DNA of 64,000 nt. Origin: an uncultured Acidimicrobiales bacterium. GTDB lineage: Bacteria; Actinomycetota; Acidimicrobiia; Acidimicrobiales; SHLQ01. The DNA lies in assembly GCA_938041035.1 (NCBI GenBank), contig CALHYX010000051.1, positions 58,905 to 122,904 of the forward strand, written 5' to 3'. The notes beneath the pieces were generated by a model that worked only from the letters and a program-made list of their open reading frames with translations, was not told the DNA's origin and did no database searches. Both the position numbers and the translations under genes were made by a program. This document shows, piece after piece, positions 7,363 to 15,280 of the stretch; position 1 is the first letter of the stretch; each line of letters opens with the position of its first letter.

Positions 7363-9341
7363 TGCTTGGCGTCGACTTCGGCTTGGAGTCGGGTGACGAA
7401 ATCGGCGACCGGGACATCGCGTTCGGGGCTGTCCTCGCCCCGCTTGTTCACCCCGACGGTGCCGCCGGCCACATCGTCGTCGCCGACGACCAGCACGTAG
7501 GGCAACTTGTCGACTTTGCCGTTGCGGACCCGTTTGCCGAGGCCTTCGTTCGCCTCGACCAATTCGACCCGGAACCCGGCGGCGGCCAGTTGCTCGACGA
7601 CGGAGTCGGCGTAGGGCTGGTGTTCGTCGGCGACCGGCAGCACCCGCACCTGCACCGGGGCCAGCCAGGCCGGAAAGGCCCCGGCGTAGTGCTCGATGAG
7701 CACGCCGAAGAAGCGTTCGATGGAACCCATCAACGCCCGGTGGATCATGACCGGTTGGTGCCGTTCGCCGTCGGCGCCCACGTACTCGAGCCCGAAACGC
7801 TCGGGAAGGTTGAAGTCGAGCTGGATGGTCGACAGCTGCCAGGCCCGGCCGATCGCGTCGCGGACGTCGACATCGATCTTGGGCCCGTAGAAGGCGCCCC
7901 CGCCCTCGTCGACGATGTAGTCGACCTCAGCCGATTCGAGTGCGGCGCGCAAACCCTCGGTCGCGGTCGCCCAGATCTCGTCGTCGCCGACCGCCTTTTC
8001 GAGTGGTCGGGTCGAGAGTTTTGCCTGGAAGTCGCTGAACCCGAACGCGCGCAGTACCGACAGGACGAAGTCGAGCAGGGACGCGAGTTCGGTCTGGATG
8101 TCTTCGCGGGTCGTGAAGATGTGACTGTCGTCCTGGGTGAAGCCTCGGCTGCGCATGAGGCCGTGGACCGCGCCCGAGAGCTCGTAGCGGTACACCGTGC
8201 CGAGCTCGAAGAACCGGAGCGGCAGCTCGCGATAGGACCGCAGTCCGCTGCGGAAGATCATCACGTGAAACGGACAGTTCATCGGCTTCGGGTAATACGT
8301 CGCCCCGTCCATCTCCATCGGGGGGTACATCCCGTCGGCATAGAAATCGAGGTGACCGCTCGTCTCCCACAGCACGGACTTGGCGATGTGGGGGCTGAAC
8401 ACGAACTCGTAGCCGCCGTTTTCGTGACGCTCGCGGCTGTAATCCTCCATCAACCGGCGAATGGTGGCGCCCTTCGGGTGCCACACCGCCAGGCCGGGGC
8501 CGAGTTCTTCGGGCCACGACACCAGATCGAGTTCGGCCGCAAGGCGCCGATGGTCGCGCTTCTCGGCCTCGATCAGGCGCTGAAGGTGCTGCTTGAGCTC
8601 CTTCTTGGAGGCCCATGCCGTGCCGTAGATGCGTTGGAGCTGGGGGCCCTTCTCGTTGCCGCGCCAGTAGGCGCCCGCCACCTTTTGCAGGGCGAAGTGG
8701 CCGAGCGTGCCGGTCGAGGGCACGTGAGGGCCGGTACACATGTCGCGAAACGTGCCCGCGGCGCCCATGTCTCCGTTGGCGTAGTAGCTGATCGTGTCGG
8801 CGCCACCGGTCTCGGCCGCGTCCTCACCCGAAGCATCGCCGCCCTTGACGCGTTCGATGATCTCGGCCTTGTACGGCTCGTCGGCGAAGAAGGCCTCGGC
8901 GTCGGCGAGGCTCAGCTCGTGGCGGACGAACGGCTGGTCGGCCGCCACGATGGTGCGCATCTCGGCCTCGATGGCCTCGAGGTCGTCGTCGCTGATGGTG
9001 GCGCCGTCGGGCAGCTCGATGTCGTAGTAGAAACCGTGTTCGATCGGCGGCCCGATGGCCAGTTGCGTGCCCGGGTACAGGTTGAGCACCGCCTGGGCGA
9101 GCACGTGCGCGGTCGAGTGGCGCAGCGTGTGCAGCCCCGCATCGGAGGTCGCGGTGACGATGGCGACGGTGGCGCCGTCGGGCAGGGCCACATTCAGATC
9201 GATGTCGGTTCCGTCGACGGTGGCGGCAACCGCCGCCTTGGCGAGGCCGGGGCCGATGGCGGCCGCCAGGTCAGCGGTGGTGGAGCCCTCGGGGAGCGAG
9301 CGCTGTGAACCGTCGGGAAGGTTGACCGTGATATCTGCCAT
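7359..9341 (-). CDS. thrS: Threonine--tRNA ligase
   Basis: A full-length 660-residue class II synthetase. The order is an N-terminal TGS domain (about 1-65), the second N-terminal editing-type domain with RHSTAHVLAQAV, the catalytic core with motif 2 and the zinc-site Cys in PMNCPFHVMIF and SYRELPLR, motif 3 (RALMGSIERFFGVLIEHYAG) and a C-terminal anticodon-binding domain with LPYVLVVGD. It charges tRNA-Thr with threonine in the cytoplasm. It heads the thrS - HIT - PI/PIM gene block. Length is slightly above that of E. coli ThrRS owing to an Asp/Ala/Gly-rich loop near residue 180. Confidence 0.97.
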   Translation of the reverse strand: MADITVNLPDGSQRSLPEGSTTADLAAAIGPGLAKAAVAATVDGTDIDLNVALPDGATVAIVTATSDAGLHTLRHSTAHVLAQAVLNLYPGTQLAIGPPIEHGFYYDIELPDGATISDDDLEAIEAEMRTIVAADQPFVRHELSLADAEAFFADEPYKAEIIERVKGGDASGEDAAETGGADTISYYANGDMGAAGTFRDMCTGPHVPSTGTLGHFALQKVAGAYWRGNEKGPQLQRIYGTAWASKKELKQHLQRLIEAEKRDHRRLAAELDLVSWPEELGPGLAVWHPKGATIRRLMEDYSRERHENGGYEFVFSPHIAKSVLWETSGHLDFYADGMYPPMEMDGATYYPKPMNCPFHVMIFRSGLRSYRELPLRFFELGTVYRYELSGAVHGLMRSRGFTQDDSHIFTTREDIQTELASLLDFVLSVLRAFGFSDFQAKLSTRPLEKAVGDDEIWATATEGLRAALESAEVDYIVDEGGGAFYGPKIDVDVRDAIGRAWQLSTIQLDFNLPERFGLEYVGADGERHQPVMIHRALMGSIERFFGVLIEHYAGAFPAWLAPVQVRVLPVADEHQPYADSVVEQLAAAGFRVELVEANEGLGKRVRNGKVDKLPYVLVVGDDDVAGGTVGVNKRGEDSPERDVPVADFVTRLQAEVDAKQ

Positions 9342-9411
9342 GAACCCGCAATGCTACCGCCCCCGTCGGGGTCACTAGGCGGGTTTCACCGGCCGCCGCG
9401 CCCGAACCGGC

Positions 9412-10200
9412 TCAGTACGCGAGCACGTCGATGGTGATCGCCACCGCGAAGTGCAAAACCCCGCCGAGCAGTGCCGTGCCCGAGCGCAGCGACAAGATGC
9501 CGAGCACGGTGCCGGCGACGATCGAGCCCATCGCTTCCGGGAACGGCTTCGACAGGTGGATCATCACGTAGGGAATCACCATCACCGCGACCGCCATCGA
9601 TCCGAAGCGGGGGGCGAGCCCGTGGATGGCGAATCCGCGAAAGAACAGTTCGAGCCCGATGAAGTGCAGGAAGTAGGCCGCTTCCCAAGCCACGAAGTAG
9701 GGCCAGATCCCCTCGCCGACCGCCGGGTCGTAAAACGGGTACTGCTGTTGGAATGACGCCTGGGTCGAGGCCCAGACCACGAGCGGCACCATGAGGACGT
9801 AGAGACCGACGTAAATGCGTACGTGCTTCCAGGAGAAATCGACCGCCCAGCCGAGCGAACGCATCGAGGTCCGGAGGATGTACCGACCGACGAGGAACGC
9901 CGGCACGAGGTAGATCACGACGCGAAAAAGGGCGAAATAGAGCTTGTCGTAGAAATTCCGGTGCACCGGGTCGTTCAGCAGGCCGTCGAGCCCCGATGCC
10001 GCCGCGTCGAGCCCGACGGTGTCGAATACGTCAACCATCCAGCTCGCCTTGCCGAACGAGCCCAGGTAGCGGCTGGCGATCACCACCCCGATGACGGTGA
10101 GGATCACCGCCCAGGCTCGTTTGTCCTCGTCGGAGATCGCCAATTCCTCGGCGATCCAGGACCGCAGACCGGTCCCCTCGCCGGGCACGGTGACGCTCAT
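9412..10200 (-). CDS. CPBP family membrane protein with altered catalytic motif
   Basis: A 262-residue polytopic membrane protein with the three CPBP (Rce1/Abi) motif regions: LELFFRGF (residues 183-190), PYVMIHLSKPFPEA and GGVLHFAVAITIDV. The usual first motif is EExxxR. Here the first Glu is Leu (L183-E184-x3-R188), while Arg, the motif-2 His and the motif-3 His-x3-I/N-type site remain. As the first Glu is the proposed catalytic base in Rce1-type enzymes, proteolytic activity is doubtful. The ATG at 10200 was chosen over an in-frame GTG 21 bases upstream. It may be co-transcribed with the gamma-carbonic anhydrase gene upstream. Confidence 0.75.
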   Translation of the reverse strand: MSVTVPGEGTGLRSWIAEELAISDEDKRAWAVILTVIGVVIASRYLGSFGKASWMVDVFDTVGLDAAASGLDGLLNDPVHRNFYDKLYFALFRVVIYLVPAFLVGRYILRTSMRSLGWAVDFSWKHVRIYVGLYVLMVPLVVWASTQASFQQQYPFYDPAVGEGIWPYFVAWEAAYFLHFIGLELFFRGFAIHGLAPRFGSMAVAVMVIPYVMIHLSKPFPEAMGSIVAGTVLGILSLRSGTALLGGVLHFAVAITIDVLAY

Positions 10201-10242
10201 CGTGCCGCTGCGCCGCGGCACCCGACGGCCTGGGCGGTCACG

Positions 10243-10761
10243 TCAGTCGATCCGACGCAGGTTCTCGCGGTAGTACCGACAGCGCTCGATGTAGGCGTGG
10301 GCGTTCAGCAGGGTCGTCCCTTCGGCGACGACGCCTTCGCGGATCTTGGCCGGGACGCCGAGCGCCATCGACAAGGGCGGCACGATCGTCTTTTCGGTGA
10401 CGACCGCGTTGGCACCCACGATCGAACCGGAACCGATCTCGGCGAACGGGAGCACGATCGAACCCGAGCCGACGAGCGCCTCGTCGGCGATGGTGCAGCC
10501 CTCCATGTGGACGTTGTGGCCGACCGTGCAGCGGTCACCGATGAGGGTCTGGCGGTTTTCGAGGCAATGGATGACCGCACCGTCCTGCACCGACGTTCCC
10601 TCGCCGATCACGATCCCGGCCGGATCGCCGCGCAGCACCGTCCCCGGCCATATCGAGGAGTCGGGGCCGATGCTCACCCGGCCGATGACGGTGGCTTCGG
10701 GGTGAACGAACGCGAGCGGGTCGATGATCGGCTCGTCGTCGCCCAGGGCATAGATGGCCAT
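10243..10761 (-). CDS. Gamma-type carbonic anhydrase family protein (left-handed beta-helix)
   Basis: A 172-residue hexapeptide-repeat protein. Imperfect repeats such as VIGRVS, IGPDSS, VIGEGT, LIGDRC and IVGANA form a left-handed beta-helix. The three zinc-ligand His positions of gamma carbonic anhydrases are present (AVIHC, then VGHNVHMEG). A C-terminal helix with AYIERCRYYREN follows. Members form trimers with the metal at subunit interfaces; many, such as YrdA and PaaY, have an uncertain physiological role. Its ATG shares one base with the stop of the upstream flavin-reductase gene (TGATG at 10761), so the two are translationally coupled. Confidence 0.88.
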   Translation of the reverse strand: MAIYALGDDEPIIDPLAFVHPEATVIGRVSIGPDSSIWPGTVLRGDPAGIVIGEGTSVQDGAVIHCLENRQTLIGDRCTVGHNVHMEGCTIADEALVGSGSIVLPFAEIGSGSIVGANAVVTEKTIVPPLSMALGVPAKIREGVVAEGTTLLNAHAYIERCRYYRENLRRID

Positions 10762-11249
10762 CAGTGGGCCTCAAACGATCCGTAGGAGCCACCGAGAAAC
10801 ACCAGCGGGGCCCGATCGCTGTCGCCGTCGAGGCCCACGATACGGCCGAGGATCAACCAGTGGTCGCCGGCGTCGACCACCTCGTGGGTGACGCAGTCGA
10901 TCCACGCCGCGCAACCCTCGATGCGAGGCGCCCCGGTGACCGCGGTGTCCCAGGTGCACGCGGTGAACGGGTCGACGTCTTTCACGAAGAACGAGTTGGA
11001 CAGATCGACCTGATCGTCGCCGAGCACATTCACGCAGAAGCTGCCGGCGCCGCTCATGCGTTTCCATGACTCCGAGGACTTGCCGGGCATGAACTGCACC
11101 AGCGGAGGGTCCATCGACACCGAGCCGAACGAGCCGATGACCATGGCCACCGGCTGGTCGCCGTCCATCGCCGTCACGATGCTGACCGCGGTCGGCACCC
11201 GACCAAAGACTCGCCGGTATTCACCGCCGTCGATCTCGGGATGTTCCAT
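10761..11249 (-). CDS. Flavin reductase-like domain protein
   Basis: A 162-residue protein of the flavin reductase (FMN-binding split-barrel) family. FGRVPTAVSIVTAMDGDQPVAM at the start, GSFGSVSMDPPLVQFMP, GSFCVNVL and the closing LVFLGGSYG are typical. Such proteins reduce FMN with NAD(P)H to supply two-component monooxygenases, or act as stand-alone oxidoreductases. The ATG at 11249 has a strong GGAGGAAG ribosome site; the longer in-frame reading to 11408 would translate a repeat-rich leader. No monooxygenase partner is adjacent, so the client is unknown. Confidence 0.85.
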   Translation of the reverse strand: MEHPEIDGGEYRRVFGRVPTAVSIVTAMDGDQPVAMVIGSFGSVSMDPPLVQFMPGKSSESWKRMSGAGSFCVNVLGDDQVDLSNSFFVKDVDPFTACTWDTAVTGAPRIEGCAAWIDCVTHEVVDAGDHWLILGRIVGLDGDSDRAPLVFLGGSYGSFEAH

Positions 11250-11280
11250 CGCCACTTCCTCCAGTGTGCTGTGTCTATTT

Positions 11281-11319
11281 CTTGGGCCTGTGTCTTGGGC
11301 CTGTGTCTTGGGCCCTGTG
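11281..11319. repeat. 13-bp tandem repeat upstream of the flavin-reductase gene
   Basis: About three copies of CTTGGGCCTGTGT (the last has an extra C) lie 30-70 bases upstream of the flavin-reductase start, in its probable leader or promoter region. Degenerate TGTGCTGG-type pieces continue to about 11360. Confidence 0.8.
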
Positions 11320-11451
11320 TGCTGGCTCGATGTGCTGGGTCTATGGGCTGGGCGCATGGGCGCGGTGTCGCCAGCGGTTGGTCTCGCGACGCTCGGGTGT
11401 GCGGGCAAACCTAGCCTGCGTGGGTGAGCGGTCGAATCCGCCGCCCAACGC

Positions 11452-12294
11452 TCAGCCGTCGAGCCCGACCTTCATACCTTCGCTGGCCGCGATGACCCGG
11501 CCCACGTTGAGGGAGCCGACCCGATCCACGGCCTGTTCGAGCAGCACGTCGAGCTCGTCGTCGCTTCGGTAGGGATCGTGGTGAAACAACGCCACGGTGC
11601 CGACGCCACCCTGGCTGCCGACCTCGAGCGCGTAGTCGATGGTGCAGTGGCCCCAGTGGGCGCGAGCCTGGAACTCCGCGGGCGTGAACTGGGCATCGTG
11701 GATGAGCAGATCGACACCGTCGACCAACTCGAGCACGCTGTCGGCCACCGCCTGCGGGTCGTCCACCGGTTCCTGGTGATCGGGCAGGTAGGCGACCGAG
11801 CGGCCGTTCCATTCGACGCGGTAGCCAACGGTGGCACCGACGTGGGGCACGGGTCGGCTGAGGATGCGGGCCGGACCGATCTGCATGTCGTCCGAGGAAA
11901 CATCGCGGAAGGTGATGTCCGCCGCGAGATCGGAGTAATGGATCGGGAAGAACGGCGGGTTGACGAACGTGGCGAACGCGTCGGCCAACGTCCCCTCACC
12001 TTCGGTCGGGCCAAAGACCTCGAGCTGGGAACCCTCGACGTGCAGCGGGGTGAAGAAGGGCAGCCCCTGGACGTGGTCCCAGTGCATGTGGGTGACGAGC
12101 GCGGTGCCGCGAAAGACCGAGTCGAGGCCGTAGGCGCAGCCGTACAACCGGAGCCCCGTGCCCATGTCGAACACGATGGGGTCGCCGTCGTCACCGGTCA
12201 TCACCACACACGACGTATTGCCGCCGTAGCGCTGTTTGTCCGGACACGCGCAGGGAGTCGACCCGCGCACTCCGTAAAACGTGACCTCGAGCAA
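11452..12294 (-). CDS. MBL-fold metallo-hydrolase
   Basis: A 280-residue metallo-beta-lactamase fold hydrolase of the RNase Z / PhnP / class II phosphodiesterase type. The start FYGVRGSTP is characteristic, followed by GGNTSCV, the zinc motif THMHWDHVQG (HxHxDH), a later HVGATVGYRVE, IHDAQFTP and AHWGHCTIDYAL, which supply the remaining metal ligands. The substrate is probably a phosphodiester but cannot be named. I chose the TTG at 12294 because AGGGGG lies eight bases upstream and the family similarity begins there; an ATG at 12387 would add about 31 unconserved residues. It is transcribed away from the selenoprotein operon. Confidence 0.8.
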   Translation of the reverse strand: MLEVTFYGVRGSTPCACPDKQRYGGNTSCVVMTGDDGDPIVFDMGTGLRLYGCAYGLDSVFRGTALVTHMHWDHVQGLPFFTPLHVEGSQLEVFGPTEGEGTLADAFATFVNPPFFPIHYSDLAADITFRDVSSDDMQIGPARILSRPVPHVGATVGYRVEWNGRSVAYLPDHQEPVDDPQAVADSVLELVDGVDLLIHDAQFTPAEFQARAHWGHCTIDYALEVGSQGGVGTVALFHHDPYRSDDELDVLLEQAVDRVGSLNVGRVIAASEGMKVGLDG

Positions 12295-12423
12295 ATCGGT
12301 TTCCCCCTGGCTGTTTCCCCAGTCAGCAGGGTAGGGCAAAGCCCACCCTCTACGGAAGGGTCGAGTGACAAAATTCACCGCAGCCATTCGTCGCGGCCGG
12401 AGCGGTCACGGTAAACACGGTGC

Positions 12424-13866
12424 ATGGAACGACCAACCTTGCCCAAGGGTCTGGTGGCCTTCGTGAAGCGGGACTGCCCAACGTGTGAGCTCGTCGCCCC
12501 GGTGCTCGAACAACTCGCGGCCTCGGGTGCATCGCTCACCGTGTTCACCCAGGACGACCCGTCCTTTCCGAGCGACGCCGACTGGGTCGTCGACGACACG
12601 TCCTTGTCGATGTCGTGGCATCACGACATCGAGACGGTGCCGACCCTGCTACGGGTCGGTGATGGCGAGTCCGACCGCACCGTCGGGTGGTCGGCCGAAC
12701 ACTGGCGGGCACTGAGCGGTGACGCCTCGATCGGCGAGGGGCTCCCCGAGAGTCGGCCCGGCTGCGGGTCCCTGAGCGTCGACCCCAACCTGGTGGACGA
12801 ACTCACGGTGCGGTTCGGCGGTTCGGACCTGCACAGCCGCCGCGTGGAGGTCGCCACGCTGGAGGACGACCACGAAGCCATGTTCGACCGGGGTTGGACG
12901 GACGGTCTGCCGGTCGTGCCGCCGACCGAGGCCCGGGTCATAGCCATGCTCGCGGGCACCACCCGGGAACCATCGGACATCGTGGCCGTGATCCCGCCCA
13001 ACCTGGCCGAGGCCTCGGTGGAAAAGGTCGCCATCAACGCGGTGATGGCGGGCTGCAAGCCCGAATACCTACCGGTCGTGCTCGCCGCCGTCGAAGCCGT
13101 CTGCACCGATCGCTTCAACATGCACGGCGTGTTGGCCACCACGATGGGCGTGGGTCCGATCTTCGTCGTCAACGGCCCGATCCGCCACCGCATCGGCATG
13201 AACAGCGGCATCAATGCGCTCGGCCACGGCAATCGGGCCAACGCGACCATCGGCCGGGCGGTCCAACTCGTGATCCGCAACCTCGGCGGCGGCCGACCGG
13301 GCGAGATCGACCGGGCGGCGCAGGGCAACCCCGGCAAGCTGGGGTTCTGTTTCGCCGAGGACGAAGAGGGCTCGCCGTGGAACTCGCTCGCGGAACACCT
13401 CGGCTTTGACTCCGGCACCGACACCGTCACCGCCTTTTGCGGCGAAGGTCCCAGAATCGTGGTCGATCAGATGAGCCGGACCCCCGAGTCACTGACGAAG
13501 TTGCTGGCCCAGGCCATGTTGTCGACCGTGTCACCTCGCATGGTGATGGGCATGGACGCCATGTTGGTCCTGTCGCCCGAACACATGGCCCGGTACCGGG
13601 ATGCGGGCTGGGACCGCCAGCGGTTCCACGAGGAGATCAACGCCCACCTCACCTTCAAGAGCGACGCGATCATCCGCGGGGTCGACGGCATCGACGAGGG
13701 CCTACCGGCGGGCTTCGAGGGAATCGATGTCACCAAGTTCCCCCTCGATGACGGGCTGCTCGTCACCCACGCCGGTGGTCCCGCCGGACTGTTCTCGTCG
13801 ATCATCGGTGGCTGGGTGCGCGGCGACAAGGGTAGCCTTCCGGTGACCAAGGAGATCACGCCATGA
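12424..13866 (+). CDS. Thioredoxin-like N-terminal domain plus conserved C-terminal domain; partner of UGSC selenoprotein
   Basis: A 480-residue protein. Residues 10-110 look like a thioredoxin/glutaredoxin domain with a redox pair C18-x2-C21 (VKRDCPTCELV). After a linker, residues from about 150 form a separate conserved domain starting MFDRGWTDGLPVVPPTE and containing FNMHGVLATTMGVGPIFVV, NSGINALGHGNRAN and several Gly-rich loops. I recognise this domain as conserved but it has no known activity. The stop overlaps the start of the UGSC selenoprotein gene (ATGA, 13863-13866), so they are translated together. A thiol relay between this CxxC and the partner's Sec is an attractive inference. 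ATG start at 12424. Confidence 0.7.
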   Translation: MERPTLPKGLVAFVKRDCPTCELVAPVLEQLAASGASLTVFTQDDPSFPSDADWVVDDTSLSMSWHHDIETVPTLLRVGDGESDRTVGWSAEHWRALSGDASIGEGLPESRPGCGSLSVDPNLVDELTVRFGGSDLHSRRVEVATLEDDHEAMFDRGWTDGLPVVPPTEARVIAMLAGTTREPSDIVAVIPPNLAEASVEKVAINAVMAGCKPEYLPVVLAAVEAVCTDRFNMHGVLATTMGVGPIFVVNGPIRHRIGMNSGINALGHGNRANATIGRAVQLVIRNLGGGRPGEIDRAAQGNPGKLGFCFAEDEEGSPWNSLAEHLGFDSGTDTVTAFCGEGPRIVVDQMSRTPESLTKLLAQAMLSTVSPRMVMGMDAMLVLSPEHMARYRDAGWDRQRFHEEINAHLTFKSDAIIRGVDGIDEGLPAGFEGIDVTKFPLDDGLLVTHAGGPAGLFSSIIGGWVRGDKGSLPVTKEITP

Positions 13867-14411
13867 CCTCAGCCAGCACCTCGGTCTCCCCGAGGATCGT
13901 GCTCGACCCGACCGACGAAACGGCGGTGGTGGCTCGCGAGAGCGCGGCGCGGCCGGAGTCGTTGACCGGGCTCACCGTCGGCCTCCTCGACATCTCCAAA
14001 CCGCGCGGCGACGTGTTCTTGAACCGGGTCGAAGAGCATCTGGTGGAGTTGGGGGCGGCGGTCAAACGCTTCACCAAGCCCACCTTTGCCAAGCCCGCCC
14101 CGGTCGATCTCCGCCAGGAGATCGCCACCAGCTGCGACGCGGTGATCGAAGCGCTCGCCGATTGAGGTTCGTGTACGACGTGCAGTGTGCACGACATCAG
14201 CGACCTTGAACGACGGGGAATCCCGGGAGTCTTCGTAGCCTCCGACACCTTCGTCGATGCCGCCGAGACCCAGGCCCGGGCGCTCGGCCACGGCACCGCC
14301 CGCGTGTTCGTCGAACATCCGATCCAGGACCGGACCGACGACGAGATGACCGCGATCGCCGACCGGGCCGTCGACGCGTTGCTCGGCGCACTGACCGGCC
14401 CCGCCCAGTAG
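13863..14411 (+). CDS. UGSC-family selenoprotein (in-frame UGA read as Sec101)
   Basis: Read through the TGA at 14163-14165 this is one continuous 182-residue protein: the 100 residues before it end in EALAD, and the reading frame after it gives GSCTTCSVHDISDLERRG and runs to a stop at 14411. Sec-Gly-Ser-Cys is the defining motif of the UGSC selenoprotein family, known from bacterial genomes and marine metagenomes; the role is a presumed redox one. The segment after the UGA (IPGVFVASDTFVDAA) is as conserved-looking as the part before it, so this is not a pseudogene. A hairpin lies at the right distance behind the UGA. Automatic calling would split it into 13863-14165 and a GTG-started fragment from 14187. 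Confidence 0.88.
14163..14193 (+). promoter_or_regulatory. Selenocysteine UGA codon and SECIS-like hairpin
   Basis: TGA at 14163-14165 is followed by a potential stem CGTGCA (14179-14184) pairing with TGCACG (14188-14193) around a GUG loop, with the loop 20 bases after the UGA. Past an A-A mismatch a further G-C pair is possible. Bacterial SECIS elements sit inside the coding region just after the UGA with a GU-containing apical loop, so position and loop both fit. Folding was judged by eye only. Confidence 0.65.
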
Positions 14412-14425
14412 CGAGCGCGAGCGCT

Positions 14426-15280
14426 TCAGGCCAGGGTGATGCTCGGGCCTTCGACGCGGATGAGTTCGTCGCGCACCAGCGTCTCGGCGACCCGTTGTGC
14501 TCTCGCGGCGTCGCCCGGCCAGCCCATCGCCTCGGCCAGGTCTCGGGTCGCCACCGGCCCGGACCGCAACGCCTCGATCAGCCGGCCCCTCCCCTGCCGA
14601 TCGCTTCCGGCGAACCGGGATTGCGGGCCCGAAACCGCGGCCGAACCCGTCGCCGGGTCGTCACCGCCGTGGTGGCCCCACGCACAACCCTCGGTCACCG
14701 GACATCGATCACAGCCCGGCGATCGTTTGGTGCACACGGTGGCCCCGAGGTCGAGCATGGCCTGATTCCACTCCCAACCCCTCCCGTCGGGCACCAACTC
14801 GTCGGCCATCGTCTGCACCTCAGCGGGGGCGAGGGTACGCCCGGCCCGGCGGGCGAGGATACGGCCGACGTTGGTGTCGACGACCGCGACGTCGTGGGCA
14901 AAGGCGAACGCCAGCACGGCGCGGGCCGTATAGGGCCCGATCCCGGGAAGGGCGAGCAGTGCGGTCAGGTCGGCGGGCAGCCGGCCGTCGTGGTCGGCGA
15001 CCACCGCCTGGGCGCAGCGATGCAGGTTGACGGCACGGCGGTTGTAGCCGAGTCCCGCCCAGAGGCGCACGATCTCCGATTGTGGAGCGGCGGCGCAGTC
15101 GGCCGGCGTGGGGAACCGGGCGAGGAAGGTCTCGTACTTCGGGACGACCCGCGCGACCTGGGTCTGCTGCAGCATCAGTTCGGACACCAGGATGGCCCAG
15201 GGGTCACGGGTCCGGCGCCAGGGCAGGTCGCGGCGGGTGTGCTCGGTCCAGGCGAGCAGTTCCGGGGCAAAGGCGGTCAC
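14426..15280 (-). CDS. mutY: A/G-specific adenine glycosylase
   Basis: A 284-residue MutY. Catalytic Glu lies in SELMLQQTQV, the helix-hairpin-helix is LPGIGPYTARAV and the catalytic Asp is in AVVDTNVGR. The 4Fe-4S cluster motif C-x6-C-x2-C-x5-C is complete (CTKRSPGCDRCPVTEGC). It removes adenine mispaired with 8-oxoguanine. The NUDIX-like C-terminal domain of E. coli MutY is replaced by a short winged-helix-like segment (about 60 residues), a form common in Actinobacteria. The GTG start overlaps the stop of the upstream CapA-like gene (GTGA, 15277-15280). Confidence 0.93.
   Translation of the reverse strand: MTAFAPELLAWTEHTRRDLPWRRTRDPWAILVSELMLQQTQVARVVPKYETFLARFPTPADCAAAPQSEIVRLWAGLGYNRRAVNLHRCAQAVVADHDGRLPADLTALLALPGIGPYTARAVLAFAFAHDVAVVDTNVGRILARRAGRTLAPAEVQTMADELVPDGRGWEWNQAMLDLGATVCTKRSPGCDRCPVTEGCAWGHHGGDDPATGSAAVSGPQSRFAGSDRQGRGRLIEALRSGPVATRDLAEAMGWPGDAARAQRVAETLVRDELIRVEGPSITLA

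Noticed and set aside
7383..9308. 641-codon open frame on the plus strand
   Set aside because: Antisense shadow of thrS caused by high GC; composition shows no protein-like family pattern.
13863..14165. Reading the upstream part as a truncated gene or pseudogene
   Set aside because: The frame continues uninterrupted after the UGA with a family-defining GSC motif and conserved-looking sequence; Sec readthrough explains it better.
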